A DNA stretch of 64,000 nucleotides, from the NCBI GenBank assembly GCA_964568655.1, contig CAZMRG010000001.1:1-64000 (forward strand), written 5' to 3'. The notes below the pieces were generated by a model. That model saw only the letters and a program-made list of their open reading frames with translations, searched no databases and was not told the DNA's origin. Position numbers and translations under genes: made by a program. Every line of letters starts with the position of its first letter. Position 1 is the first letter of the stretch. This stretch comes from CAWFKW01 sp964568655 (GTDB lineage: Bacteria > Bacteroidota > Ignavibacteria > Tepidaquicellales > OLB5). This document shows, one piece after another, positions 1 to 7,838 of this stretch.

Positions 1-1
1 A

Positions 2-268
2 TCTCTACTGGATAAAACTCTTGAAATCATTTATTCTGAAACCACAACTATCGGCGTACGGATAAACAGGATAGAACGCCACAAGCTTGAAAGAGAAATA
101 TATGAAGTTGATTCAAGTTTGGGAAGAATAAGAGTTAAGGCAATTAAGCTTGCCGATTCTAAGGTAAAGTATGTTCCTGAATTTGAGGACTGCAAAAAGA
201 TAGCTTTGGCGCAGGATAAGCCGTTAAACACCATTTACAGGCAATTAATGTGGGAGCTTAACGTCTGA
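2..268 (+). CDS. larC: LarC (nickel-pincer cofactor cyclometallase), 3' end only
   Basis: This is the C-terminal 88 residues of a LarC/DUF111 protein whose start lies outside the window. LarC inserts nickel into the pyridinium-3,5-bisthiocarboxylate mononucleotide to finish the pincer cofactor of lactate racemase and related enzymes; that role is family knowledge. Visible support is the ETTTIGVR motif near the left edge, followed by a stretch reading LGRIRVKAIKL and then PEFEDCKKIA, all characteristic of the C-terminal domain. The TGA stop shares one base with the ATG of the next gene (TGATG), so the two are probably translationally coupled. The larA, larB and larE genes, if present, lie outside the window. 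Confidence 0.85.
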   Translation, partial: SLLDKTLEIIYSETTTIGVRINRIERHKLEREIYEVDSSLGRIRVKAIKLADSKVKYVPEFEDCKKIALAQDKPLNTIYRQLMWELNV

Positions 269-477
269 TGGTAGATAGATGCGTTTGCTGCGACAGGAAG
301 TTTTCCGATCTGAAGAAGATCATCGATGAGGAAAAATTGAGCACAATTGAGGCGCTGAGAAGGCGCGTCATGTTTGGCATTAATTGCGGTTTGTGTATGC
401 CATATATTAGTCTGATCTTTACAACAGGGAAAACTGAATTTGAACCAATAATTTCAGAAGGCGGTGGGAATGAATAA
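268..477 (+). CDS. BFD-like [2Fe-2S]-binding protein
   Basis: A 69-residue protein with the cysteine pattern C5-x-C7-x32-C40-x2-C43, which matches the BFD-like [2Fe-2S] domain (bacterioferritin-associated ferredoxin and nitrite-reductase type). The region between the cysteine pairs can form two short helices (residues 14-35), as in that fold. A role in electron transfer or iron-sulfur carriage is inferred from the fold only. It overlaps larC by one base at its start and the next gene by eight bases at its end, so it sits in a tight operon. An extra cysteine at position 8 is unusual. The partner protein is unknown; coupling to LarC is suggested by position only. Confidence 0.7.
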   Translation: MVDRCVCCDRKFSDLKKIIDEEKLSTIEALRRRVMFGINCGLCMPYISLIFTTGKTEFEPIISEGGGNE

Positions 478-1003
478 GATAATTGCTGTTATTGGGATGT
501 GCGGTTCCGGCAAGTCAGAAGCGGTGAAATTCTTTGGTGAACACGGATATAAAAGAGTATATTTCGGCGAAGTTGTTATGAACGAAATGAAACGACTGGG
601 ACTTGAGGTAAACGAGCATAACGAAAGGCAGACTCGCGAGAATCTTAGAAAAGAATTCGGCATGGGCGCCATGGCGGTTAAGAGCCTGCCTGTTATAGAA
701 GAATTAATTAAAGATAGCAACGTTGTCATTGAAAGCCTGTATTCATGGCAGGAGTTTAAGATAATAAACGATAAATTCGGAGATTCATTTAAGCTCCTTG
801 CGGTATATGCAACAAAAGCTCTTAGGTATGGAAGGCTTTCAAAGCGGCATACAAGACCTTTGACCAATGATGAATCGTTATCACGCGATATAAGCGAAAT
901 AGAAAAGCTTGATAAAGGCGGGCCGATTGCGTTTGCGGATTTCACAGTTATGAACGACGGAAGCCTGGAAGAACTTAATCAACAATTGAATAAATTTTTG
1001 TAG
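470..1003 (+). CDS. UPF0200/dephospho-CoA kinase-like P-loop ATPase
   Basis: A 177-residue P-loop protein. The Walker A motif GMCGSGKS is at residues 9-16. After it come a GEVVMNEMKRLGLEV stretch, an IESLYSWQEF segment and an RLSKRHTR lid-like region. The C-terminus reads ADFTVMNDGSLEEL, the layout of the archaeal-type UPF0200 family related to adenylate and dephospho-CoA kinases. The substrate cannot be read from sequence, so CoaE activity is not claimed. A GTG six bases upstream (464) is also in frame. I prefer the ATG at 470 because a purine-rich GGCGGTGG precedes it and the protein then begins MNKIIAVIG, a natural strand before the P-loop. It overlaps the preceding gene by eight bases. 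Confidence 0.75.
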   Translation: MNKIIAVIGMCGSGKSEAVKFFGEHGYKRVYFGEVVMNEMKRLGLEVNEHNERQTRENLRKEFGMGAMAVKSLPVIEELIKDSNVVIESLYSWQEFKIINDKFGDSFKLLAVYATKALRYGRLSKRHTRPLTNDESLSRDISEIEKLDKGGPIAFADFTVMNDGSLEELNQQLNKFL

Positions 1004-1027
1004 GAACTATCTGCACAATACAGAAAA

Positions 1028-1191
1028 ATGAAAAGAAAAGAATACATTTCGTGGGACGAATACTTCATGGGCATTGCATTGCTTTCTGCAAAAAGAAGTA
1101 AGGACCCCAGCACACAGGTTGGCGCTTGTATCGTAAACCCGGCAAATAAAATTGTGGGGATTGGGTATAACGGCTTTCCAATCGGCTGCTC
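1028..1191 (+). CDS. dCMP deaminase family protein, 5' part truncated by scaffold gap
   Basis: The first 54 residues of a deoxycytidylate deaminase-type protein: WDEYFMGIALLSAKRSKDP, then STQVGACIVNP and GIGYNGFPIGC, which are the conserved N-terminal motifs of the family. The zinc-binding HAE and PCxxC motifs would follow but are lost in the run of Ns. dCMP deaminase makes dUMP for thymidylate synthesis. The reading frame happens to stay open through the 100 Ns and joins an unrelated gene on the other side; that apparent fusion is an assembly artefact. The gene starts 24 bases after the preceding stop and is likely in the same operon. Confidence 0.85.
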
Positions 1192-1291
1192 NNNNNNNNN
1201 NNNNNNNNNNNNNNNNNNNNNNNNNNNNNNNNNNNNNNNNNNNNNNNNNNNNNNNNNNNNNNNNNNNNNNNNNNNNNNNNNNNNNNNNNNN
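1192..1291. other. Scaffold gap of exactly 100 Ns
   Basis: One hundred consecutive Ns, the conventional length for a gap of unknown size. The sequence left of it is a dCMP deaminase N-terminus and that right of it a corrinoid adenosyltransferase C-terminus, so at least the two missing gene halves, and possibly more genes, are absent. Confidence 0.99.
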
Positions 1292-1549
1292 GACCTGATA
1301 TCAAACGGCAAACAGGATGTGCTGATATTGGATGAATCCATCGCAGCAGTAGTCTATCATCTGATACCCGACAAAGATTTATTTGATATAATCGACTTAT
1401 ACGATAAAAATCGGCGTTTTGAGCTTGTTCTGACCGGTCATAAATTGATCGAAGGGCTTGAAGAAAGAGCTGATTTAGTCACTGAAATGAAGAAAATAAA
1501 ACACTATTTTGATAAAGGTATTCAGGCTAGAGAAGGTATAGAATACTAA
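1292..1549 (+). CDS. cobO: Cob(I)yrinic acid a,c-diamide adenosyltransferase (CobO/BtuR type), 3' part
   Basis: The C-terminal 85 residues of a CobO/BtuR-type ATP:corrinoid adenosyltransferase, which attaches the 5'-deoxyadenosyl group to Co(I) corrinoids. Diagnostic pieces are DVLILDE (the Walker B-like strand), ELVLTGH, then ADLVTEMKKIKH, and the terminal GIQAREGIEY, all in the order seen in the family. The N-terminal P-loop half lies in the gap. Family members are about 170-200 residues, so roughly half is present. A beta-propeller lipoprotein begins 32 bases downstream, consistent with a corrinoid salvage or uptake group. The gene should not be joined to the deaminase fragment left of the gap. 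Confidence 0.88.
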   Translation, partial: DLISNGKQDVLILDESIAAVVYHLIPDKDLFDIIDLYDKNRRFELVLTGHKLIEGLEERADLVTEMKKIKHYFDKGIQAREGIEY

Positions 1550-1581
1550 AATCAAATTTCTCAATTTAACCTAAATTTACT

Positions 1582-2634
1582 ATGATGACACCCAGGTTAT
1601 TTACTCAGATATTCATCATAGCCCTGTCAGTTTTCATTTTTTCATCCTGTAAAGATAATTCTACCGGACCTGTTGTCACGCCCTCTGTTTTGCATGGGGT
1701 ATATGTTTCAATTGAAAACCCTCATGTTGGAGGCAGCGATTATTGTTTCCTCGATCTGGATAAAGATACTGTGTTTAACAATGTCTTTGAAAATGCTAAT
1801 GGCTCGGCGTTTATTGATGGACCAGGAAAGATTGTAATTATTGGCCAAAACCTTTACATGGTATGCGCAGGACCGCCAACCCAGGGCGGCAAGATATATG
1901 AAGTAAGTATTTCAAACAATCATTTGATAAAATCGCAGGCATTTGGAAACGGTCCGCGCAGCTTTGACGTTGACAATGGCAACATATTCGCATCCAGCGC
2001 AGGCGGCGGATATATTACGCAGTTAGATCTGGGCCTGCATGTTTTAGCTGATTTTGTTGATGTAGGGTATACTCCGGGAAAGGTTTCGTATACTTCCGGT
2101 AAGTTCTTTGTATGTAAAAGCCCAACAGCTTTGGATAAAGCCCTGGCTATTGTTAATGAAACATCACTGCTCGTTAATCAAGTGAGTTATAACTTTTTAC
2201 CAATTGCGTTTGTAAATAACCCTAGCGGTTATTATCTGGCCGGTATCGCCCGCAAATACGTTTACAGGCTTGATCCGGCTACTTATAATCCTGTAGACTC
2301 GATTGTTTTATCTACAACCGGAAACTCGGTGGTAGATATGGCGAAAGAAGGGGATACGAAATTGCTGGTTACCGTTGACAGCTCCGAAGTTTGGGAAGTA
2401 AACCTTGCAAGCAACCCGCCAACATCAAAGATTTTGATTCAGTCTCCCGGCGGCAGATTCAAAATAACCGCAGTGGGTTATGAAGCTATGACAAGCAGAA
2501 TTTATCTTCTTGATAATGATGGCGGTCCGCCCTATTTCGGCATTGTTCGGGTTTATGACCCGGCCACAGGCGCACAGCTGAAATTCTATAGTACGTTAGG
2601 CAGGAACCCGAATTCAATGGCCTTTAAATATTAG
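1582..2634 (+). CDS. Beta-propeller lipoprotein, possible BtuG-like corrinoid-capture protein
   Basis: A 350-residue exported protein. A hydrophobic signal sequence ends in a lipobox-like FSSC, which makes Cys23 the likely lipidated residue. The rest is a series of about seven beta-rich repeats typical of YncE/DUF5074 propellers, with segments such as KIYEVSI, GGGYITQLDL, YVYRLDPAT and GIVRVYDPATG marking blades. In Bacteroides the surface propeller lipoprotein BtuG captures vitamin B12 and sits near btuB and corrinoid genes. Here the gene follows cobO after 32 bases on the same strand, so a corrinoid-binding role is a reasonable inference but not shown by any residue I can identify. It has no T9SS tail. 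It ends three bases before the convergent PAP2 gene. Confidence 0.6.
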   Translation: MMTPRLFTQIFIIALSVFIFSSCKDNSTGPVVTPSVLHGVYVSIENPHVGGSDYCFLDLDKDTVFNNVFENANGSAFIDGPGKIVIIGQNLYMVCAGPPTQGGKIYEVSISNNHLIKSQAFGNGPRSFDVDNGNIFASSAGGGYITQLDLGLHVLADFVDVGYTPGKVSYTSGKFFVCKSPTALDKALAIVNETSLLVNQVSYNFLPIAFVNNPSGYYLAGIARKYVYRLDPATYNPVDSIVLSTTGNSVVDMAKEGDTKLLVTVDSSEVWEVNLASNPPTSKILIQSPGGRFKITAVGYEAMTSRIYLLDNDGGPPYFGIVRVYDPATGAQLKFYSTLGRNPNSMAFKY

Positions 2635-2636
2635 AG

Positions 2637-3464
2637 CTAAAGGGATTCCTTTGAATGCCGAAGTTTTATCAGCTGGTTTGAAATAAGTATTGCGGCCAGC
2701 GCCATAATGGCGCCTGCTATTATATCCACAGCGTAGTGATACCTGAGGTATATGGTTGATACAACAAGCAGGATAGAATAGGGAAGGTAAAAATAAAAAG
2801 ATTTAGACTTGATCTTCCGCGATAAATATGTGATAAGCAAAGCTATGGTTGTATGAACGCTTGGCATTGCGTCTCTTTGCACAAATTCAATTGGATTTGA
2901 GACTCCCTGCGGTATTGATTCGCCGAAGTTAATGAAACTTCTGATAGGCTCTGTTAAGAATAACCCCGGGAGCTCTTTTGAAATTGAATAGAAATTGTGC
3001 AGGTAGAACCTCGGCCCGACCGCCGGGAAAACCATATAGAGCAAGTAACTTGAAAAGAATCCCGTAAACAGGACCAGCAATACATATTTAAAATCGTCAA
3101 ATCTCTTCCAGAGGTATATCTCCAGCCCGTAGACAACAATCATCAGGTAGTAATAAATATAAATGATCTGCAGAAATTCGGTAAGCGCGGGATTTGCAAA
3201 TTGAAAAGCCCATTTGGTCGGGTCTACGCCGAAGATGGAATAATCCAATTTAATGAAAACCATGTCCCAGTCATGAAGTTTCAGCGAATGGATTATGTGA
3301 TAAACTTCTTTAAAGGAAACCAGTATTACGGCTATCCCATACCAATACCGAAGTATTTTTAAAAGCGATCCATAATTCTTTTCGTCAATATTTTGCGAGA
3401 CAAGTTTTCTCTGGTATGAGCCGACCAATAATATAATACCGGATGCTATTATTATGTTCAGCAA
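2637..3464 (-). CDS. PAP2-superfamily membrane protein (inositol-phosphorylceramide-synthase-like)
   Basis: An integral membrane protein with about six or more hydrophobic segments and a PAP2-type active-site layout: FPAVGPRFYL, then MPSVHTT with the catalytic His, then RYHYAVDIIAG with the second His and Asp. The GPRF form of the first motif resembles the AUR1/Ipt1-like branch rather than classical KxxxxxxRP lipid phosphatases. A lipid-headgroup phosphatase or transferase role is therefore likely. The listed start is a TTG at 3464. However, the frame stays open and hydrophobic upstream to about 3593, reading PADLIAVVFLLILSG among others, with no ATG, GTG or TTG. The true start may be a non-standard codon such as ATC at 3584 or ATA at 3572. 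The gene follows mgtE on the same strand. Confidence 0.75.
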   Translation of the reverse strand: MLNIIIASGIILLVGSYQRKLVSQNIDEKNYGSLLKILRYWYGIAVILVSFKEVYHIIHSLKLHDWDMVFIKLDYSIFGVDPTKWAFQFANPALTEFLQIIYIYYYLMIVVYGLEIYLWKRFDDFKYVLLVLFTGFFSSYLLYMVFPAVGPRFYLHNFYSISKELPGLFLTEPIRSFINFGESIPQGVSNPIEFVQRDAMPSVHTTIALLITYLSRKIKSKSFYFYLPYSILLVVSTIYLRYHYAVDIIAGAIMALAAILISNQLIKLRHSKESL

Positions 3465-3607
3465 AGCGAGGAGCGCCCAATAGGGGACCGCAGCGTTTAC
3501 GAATAAAAAGATTCCGCTTAGTATCAGAAGAAATACAACGGCGATAAGATCGGCAGGATATAAATATTTTATATATTTTCTGATCGTATTTTTTTATTAC
3601 GTTTTGC

Positions 3608-4993
3608 TTATAGAAGCCATCTGAGCAGGAAAGTAGCAAAAGTGAGGAACAGGCTGATTCCCACAACATCCTGAAAAGCCGTTTCAAACGGGCCCGCTGT
3701 AATGGCGGGGTCAAAGCCAAAGCTCTTTGAAACCATAGGTATGGAGGTTCCCACAAGCCCTGAAATATTTATAGATAAGAACATTGAGAATCCAACAAGG
3801 AAACCAAATATGAATTTCCCATACCATATACCCCCGACTATACCGATTACAATTCCGCAAACGGCGCCGATAATCAGGCTGGTCTGGAACGAACGTTTCA
3901 CGGGCTCCCACCATCTTGAAATGCTTGCGTGGCCGGTAGCAAGCGCACGAACGGTAATAGCGGCGGCCTGGAGGCCGGTATTACCGGAAATAGCGGAAAT
4001 AATTGGCATGAATGATGCAAGCAGAATCACCTTATTTAGCGTGTCGTCGTAATATTTGATTACAAAACCGGCGAATATTTCTATTCCAAGAGTAATCAGC
4101 ACCCACGGCAGTCTTAACATTGCAATTTGCGCGGGCGATTTACTTTCAAGCTCCTCCGCGTCCGAACCGACGATCTTAGCTACGTCTTCTGAAAACTCAG
4201 TTTCTAAAATATCAACAATATCATCTACTGAAATTCTGCCTACTAAAACTTTATTTTTATCAACAACAGGAAGCGTAACAAGGTCATACTTTTGAACTAT
4301 CTTAGCCACTTCTTCCTGGTCTGTATCAGCATCTACCGATATTACTTCAGGGTTCATAATGTCGCTCACATGAATCTGGGGCGTTTCCAGAGCTAATATT
4401 ATATCTTTCAGCGAAACTATCCCAATGAGTCTTCTTTGTTCGTCTGTGACCCAAACGTGATATAAGTGGTCCTCGTTTGTCGCTTCATTCCTGATCTCTC
4501 TTACCGCCTCTTCAATTGTGTCGGTTGCCTTGCAGTCGATAAACTCTTTCTGCATGATACCGCCGGCGGTATGCTCGTCATAGGTCAGAAGTTCTTTAAC
4601 GCCGGAAGAATCTTCTTTCTTCATCAGGTCAAGAACTTCAACCGCTTTTTTGTCTTCAAGAGTTGAGATCACATCTGCCGCGTCATCAGAATACATCTCG
4701 CTTACCATGGAGCTGATTTCCTGAGGCGAAAGAGTATCAAGTATCTTGTCTCTTTCATGGTCGTTCAGCTCAAGCAATACTTCGGATGCCGTAGTTTCAG
4801 GAAGTATCTTAAACAGTTCCAGCCCGTCATCGCTGTCAAGGTTATTGATAATCAGCGCAATATCCGAGGGGTATATATCCGCCAGAATGTTTTTAAGCAA
4901 TACGTCCGATTTACTGCTGATCAGATCGGATATATCATTGAGAAGCTGTTCGTCAACTTCTATAACCGCTCTTTTTTGTTTTCTTTCTGCCAT
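3608..4993 (-). CDS. mgtE: Magnesium transporter MgtE
   Basis: A 461-residue protein with the full MgtE layout. The acidic N-terminal superhelical domain (about 1-130) carries repeated short helices such as PSDIALIINNL and LSPQEISSMVSEM. A CBS-domain pair follows (about 135-260; HTAGGIMQKEFI, VSDIMNPEVISV, LPVVDKNK). The C-terminal five-helix membrane pore (about 290-460) includes SGNTGLQAAAITVRALATG, the conserved pore-helix region. MgtE is a dimeric Mg2+ channel gated by the cytosolic N and CBS domains. Its ATG overlaps the tsaD stop by one base (TAATG), so the two are translationally coupled. The length is normal and nothing is missing. Confidence 0.95.
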   Translation of the reverse strand: MAERKQKRAVIEVDEQLLNDISDLISSKSDVLLKNILADIYPSDIALIINNLDSDDGLELFKILPETTASEVLLELNDHERDKILDTLSPQEISSMVSEMYSDDAADVISTLEDKKAVEVLDLMKKEDSSGVKELLTYDEHTAGGIMQKEFIDCKATDTIEEAVREIRNEATNEDHLYHVWVTDEQRRLIGIVSLKDIILALETPQIHVSDIMNPEVISVDADTDQEEVAKIVQKYDLVTLPVVDKNKVLVGRISVDDIVDILETEFSEDVAKIVGSDAEELESKSPAQIAMLRLPWVLITLGIEIFAGFVIKYYDDTLNKVILLASFMPIISAISGNTGLQAAAITVRALATGHASISRWWEPVKRSFQTSLIIGAVCGIVIGIVGGIWYGKFIFGFLVGFSMFLSINISGLVGTSIPMVSKSFGFDPAITAGPFETAFQDVVGISLFLTFATFLLRWLL

Positions 4994-6057
4994 TAATATG
5001 AACTGTTTATCTGTTCAAAATCGAACCTGGCAAAAGCCGGCTCGTCGGTTAATTCTTTTTCCGTTAATTTATTTTGTGTTAATTCGTTTTCTATTGATCC
5101 CGGTGAAAACTTTGATTTAAGATATGCAGTATAGCCAATCATAGCGGCATTGTCAGTAGAATATTTGGGTTCCGGAAAAAAAACCTTGATGCCCTTTGCG
5201 CCAAGTTTCTCAAATTCGGAACGCAGTTTTGAATTGGCCGAAACTCCGCCTGATACGGCAATATTATGCACGCCGAAATCCTGGGCGGCGCTCAGGCTGT
5301 TTTCGACAAGGTTTCTCACAACCGCTTTCTGAAACGAAGCGCTTAAGTCATTTAACGGAATATTGGCGTTTGGCCCTGGATAATTTTTTTTCAGATAGTA
5401 TAGAACCGAAGTTTTTATCCCGCTGAATGAAAAATCATACTTATTATCTTTAATATGTGAAACAGGGAATTCATGAAAATTCTCGTCGCCTGTTTTGGCA
5501 AGCGAATCAATTAAAGGGCCGCCGGGATACTCAAGCCCCATCATCTTAGCGACCTTATCAAATGCTTCGCCTGCTGCGTCATCCTGCGTCTGGCCAAGCA
5601 GCCTGTATTTAAAATGGTCTTCAACAAGAAATAATATTGTGTGTCCGCCTGAAACTACCAGCGCAATAAAAGGCGCCGGCGCCGATTCTTTCCCGATAAA
5701 ACATGAATACAGATGAGACTCGATGTGATTTATCCCAATGAAAGGCGCCCCCAGCCCAATGGCAAAACTCTTTGCAAAATTATAACCAACAAGTAATGAA
5801 CCTATCAGCCCTGGTCCCTGAGTGGCTGCCACCAGCCCTATTTGTTCTTTTGAAACACCTGCTTTCTCAATAGCCTCATTAACTATTCTATCGATTATCT
5901 TAATATGAGCCCTGGAAGCCAGTTCAGGTACGATGCCTCCGTATTCGGAATGAAATAACTGTGAAGAAATAACATTTGATAAAACAGTATTACCGCTTAA
6001 AACAGCGGCAGACGTTTCATCACAGGATGTCTCTATAGCAAAAATGTGTCCAGGCAT
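4993..6057 (-). CDS. tsaD: tRNA N6-threonylcarbamoyladenosine transferase TsaD
   Basis: A 354-residue TsaD (Gcp/Kae1) protein, which transfers threonylcarbamoyl from TC-AMP to A37 of ANN-decoding tRNAs. Motifs are ETSCDETSAAV at the N-terminus, the metal-binding H111-x3-H115 in NHIESHLYS, VSGGHT, EAFDKVAKMMGLEYPGG, SGGVSANSKLR, and YSTDNAAMIGY with the third metal ligand Asp. The last ~40 residues form an extra tail beyond the usual end, containing three pentapeptide repeats (NELTQ, NKLTE, KELTD) encoded by a 15-bp tandem repeat. The gene starts at ATG, and a 300-bp spacer separates it from the divergent glycosyltransferase gene. The downstream mgtE overlaps by one base. Confidence 0.95.
   Translation of the reverse strand: MPGHIFAIETSCDETSAAVLSGNTVLSNVISSQLFHSEYGGIVPELASRAHIKIIDRIVNEAIEKAGVSKEQIGLVAATQGPGLIGSLLVGYNFAKSFAIGLGAPFIGINHIESHLYSCFIGKESAPAPFIALVVSGGHTILFLVEDHFKYRLLGQTQDDAAGEAFDKVAKMMGLEYPGGPLIDSLAKTGDENFHEFPVSHIKDNKYDFSFSGIKTSVLYYLKKNYPGPNANIPLNDLSASFQKAVVRNLVENSLSAAQDFGVHNIAVSGGVSANSKLRSEFEKLGAKGIKVFFPEPKYSTDNAAMIGYTAYLKSKFSPGSIENELTQNKLTEKELTDEPAFARFDFEQINSSY
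5048..5092 (-). repeat. Three 15-bp tandem repeats inside the tsaD 3' end
   Basis: GTTAATT recurs at 5048, 5063 and 5078 with an exact 15-base period. On the coding strand this encodes three successive ELT/KLT pentads in the C-terminal tail of TsaD. It looks like a small in-frame repeat expansion. Confidence 0.8.
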
Positions 6058-6357
6058 CTACAAAAATATCATTTTCTGTTAGGTATTGCAATTCTTACAA
6101 TAAAATTAATGGTTTTCTAATAATATTTGTTTATTTTGGTACTTAAATTAGCTACGAATCCCGTATATACGGTATTGTATGAGGTAACCGTTAACACTAA
6201 TTTTGCTTCAAGAATCACTATTGTTATTAAATGTTAAGAAAATAATGTGTATATTGAATCACGTAACCTATAATCCTTTCATTGCTTATGGTGGTCGTGT
6301 AAAGTTAGATTTGAAGTTCAAAGCGTTAATGTAATAAAAAAACAGAGTTTAAGACCT
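6058..6357. promoter_or_regulatory. 300-bp divergent spacer with a candidate -7 element for the glycosyltransferase gene
   Basis: The spacer lies between tsaD (minus) and the family-2 glycosyltransferase (plus). TAGATTTG at 6306-6313 fits the Bacteroidota -7 consensus TAnnTTTG, with ATTG at 6281-6284 as a possible -33 element 21 bases upstream. No gene, RNA or strong inverted repeat is visible in the rest. Confidence 0.4.
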
Positions 6358-7692
6358 ATGAATGAAATATTTTATATACTTCTTTGGGTTTGTTCAGTAC
6401 TTCTGGTGATCAGCGGGATAGATGATGTGTTGGTTGACCTGCTGTACTGGTTCAACAGAAGCAAGTATCGCAGGAATCTGCCGAATCTTGATGATGTAAA
6501 TGCAGCAGATGAAAATCCTATTGCGCTTGTAATTTGCGCATGGAGGGAATATAAGGTAATTGGAAGAACTCTTACCTATGCTCTCAGCAAAATGAGGTAT
6601 GCTAACTTCCAGATATTTGTCGGGGTTTATCCTAACGATACCAAGACGCTGGAAGTTGTTAAGAGGATCGCGCAGAAAAACAATAAAGTTGTCATATGCG
6701 TTAATTCGCATGACGGACCTACAACAAAGGCGGATAACCTTAATAATGTTTACAATTCCATTAAGAGATTTGAAACCGATAATAACAGGCCTTTCCAGAT
6801 AGTTCTTATTCATGACTCGGAAGATTTTATACATCCGCTTTCACTAAAGCTCTTCAATTATATTTTATGTTACCAGGGAGTTGACGCCGTCCAGATCCCG
6901 GTGGTGCCGATAAAGGACGATAAGGGAAGATTTATTCACCGCACTTATTGCGACGCTTTCGCCGAAGTGCACTCTAAGGACCTGATAGTAAGGCAGGCGC
7001 TAAGAGTGTTTATTCCTTTTGCCGGAACAGGCATGGCTTTTAAAAGAGAGATATTCAAAAATCTCGAAGCCAATTACGAGCAGGTATTTAACGAGGCGAA
7101 CCTTACAGAAGATTATGAAATGGGCCTCAGGCTCTTCAAGCTTGGCTATAAGACGTCTTATATTAACCTGCTTGTTGATACTAAAAACTCAAATTCAAGG
7201 ATAGCGACCGGCGAATATTTTCCAAACAGTTTCTGGCAGGCGGTAAAGCAGCGCTCCAGGTGGACTGCCGGAATTTGCTTCCAGAACTGGAAAATGCACA
7301 AATGGGCGGGGAATTTTAAAACCAAATACTTCCTGCTGCGCGACAGAAAAACTATATTCAGCAATTTCATGGTGCTTCTTTCAAACATTGTGTTCGCCAT
7401 GTTCTTGTTTTATCTGCTGGGGTTCGGGCTCGGCATCAGCGTACTTGATTCGGTTGTGCAGGAAAACAGCATTCTTTGGTTTTTCCTGTGGTCATGTTTC
7501 GGGTTGATGGTTTGGCGCCTTGCTCATAGGTTCATATTTACATACAGCTGGTATGGTTTCCGTTATGCTGTTTTCAGCCTTGTAAGGCTGAACTTTGATA
7601 ACCTGATAAACTTTTTTGCAACGTTCCGCGCGTTAAAAGTTTTTGTAGGGATGAGAAACAAAGTAGTCTGGGAAAAAACGGATCACTATTGA
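6358..7692 (+). CDS. Membrane-bound family 2 glycosyltransferase
   Basis: A 444-residue membrane glycosyltransferase. One N-terminal membrane helix (about 4-28) precedes a GT-A catalytic domain with ALVICAWREYKVI at 56-68, an HDSEDF acidic motif at 152-157 (nucleotide-sugar/metal site), LTEDYEMGLRL at 249-259 with the catalytic acid pair, and QRSRW at 298-302 (QxxRW signature). Two or more C-terminal membrane helices follow (about 335-415). This layout matches GT2 proteins related to the N4 adsorption protein NrfB family and other processive or exopolysaccharide transferases. The acceptor is unknown. The gene is followed by a clear terminator, so it is probably monocistronic; the epimerase gene next to it on the same strand suggests a shared role in surface glycan synthesis. 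Confidence 0.8.
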   Translation: MNEIFYILLWVCSVLLVISGIDDVLVDLLYWFNRSKYRRNLPNLDDVNAADENPIALVICAWREYKVIGRTLTYALSKMRYANFQIFVGVYPNDTKTLEVVKRIAQKNNKVVICVNSHDGPTTKADNLNNVYNSIKRFETDNNRPFQIVLIHDSEDFIHPLSLKLFNYILCYQGVDAVQIPVVPIKDDKGRFIHRTYCDAFAEVHSKDLIVRQALRVFIPFAGTGMAFKREIFKNLEANYEQVFNEANLTEDYEMGLRLFKLGYKTSYINLLVDTKNSNSRIATGEYFPNSFWQAVKQRSRWTAGICFQNWKMHKWAGNFKTKYFLLRDRKTIFSNFMVLLSNIVFAMFLFYLLGFGLGISVLDSVVQENSILWFFLWSCFGLMVWRLAHRFIFTYSWYGFRYAVFSLVRLNFDNLINFFATFRALKVFVGMRNKVVWEKTDHY

Positions 7693-7720
7693 TATCTGTT
7701 AAGGAGATGTAATTTTAATG

Positions 7721-7763
7721 GGCAATCTTAAATTTGATTTTGGGATTGCCTATATTTTTTTCT
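7721..7763 (+). terminator. Rho-independent terminator after the glycosyltransferase gene
   Basis: GGCAATC (7721-7727) pairs with GATTGCC (7744-7750) and a T-rich tract follows from 7754. It lies 29 bases after the stop codon. Confidence 0.8.
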
Positions 7764-7838
7764 ACCGTTAAAAGGGTACTATAATACATTTATAATTAAT
7801 CGAATATTGATTATTTTTACTGATGAACCAAAACTATA

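Noticed and set aside
1028..1549. Single 173-codon gene spanning the N gap
   Set aside because: The two sides belong to different families. The frame is open only because Ns contain no stop.
3385..3756. 123-codon minus-strand frame across the mgtE-PAP2 junction
   Set aside because: It overlaps the end of mgtE and the start of the PAP2 gene in a different frame and has no recognisable domain.
3702..4295. Plus-strand frames opposite mgtE
   Set aside because: They are shadows of the transporter membrane domain; their sequence is explained by the minus-strand gene.
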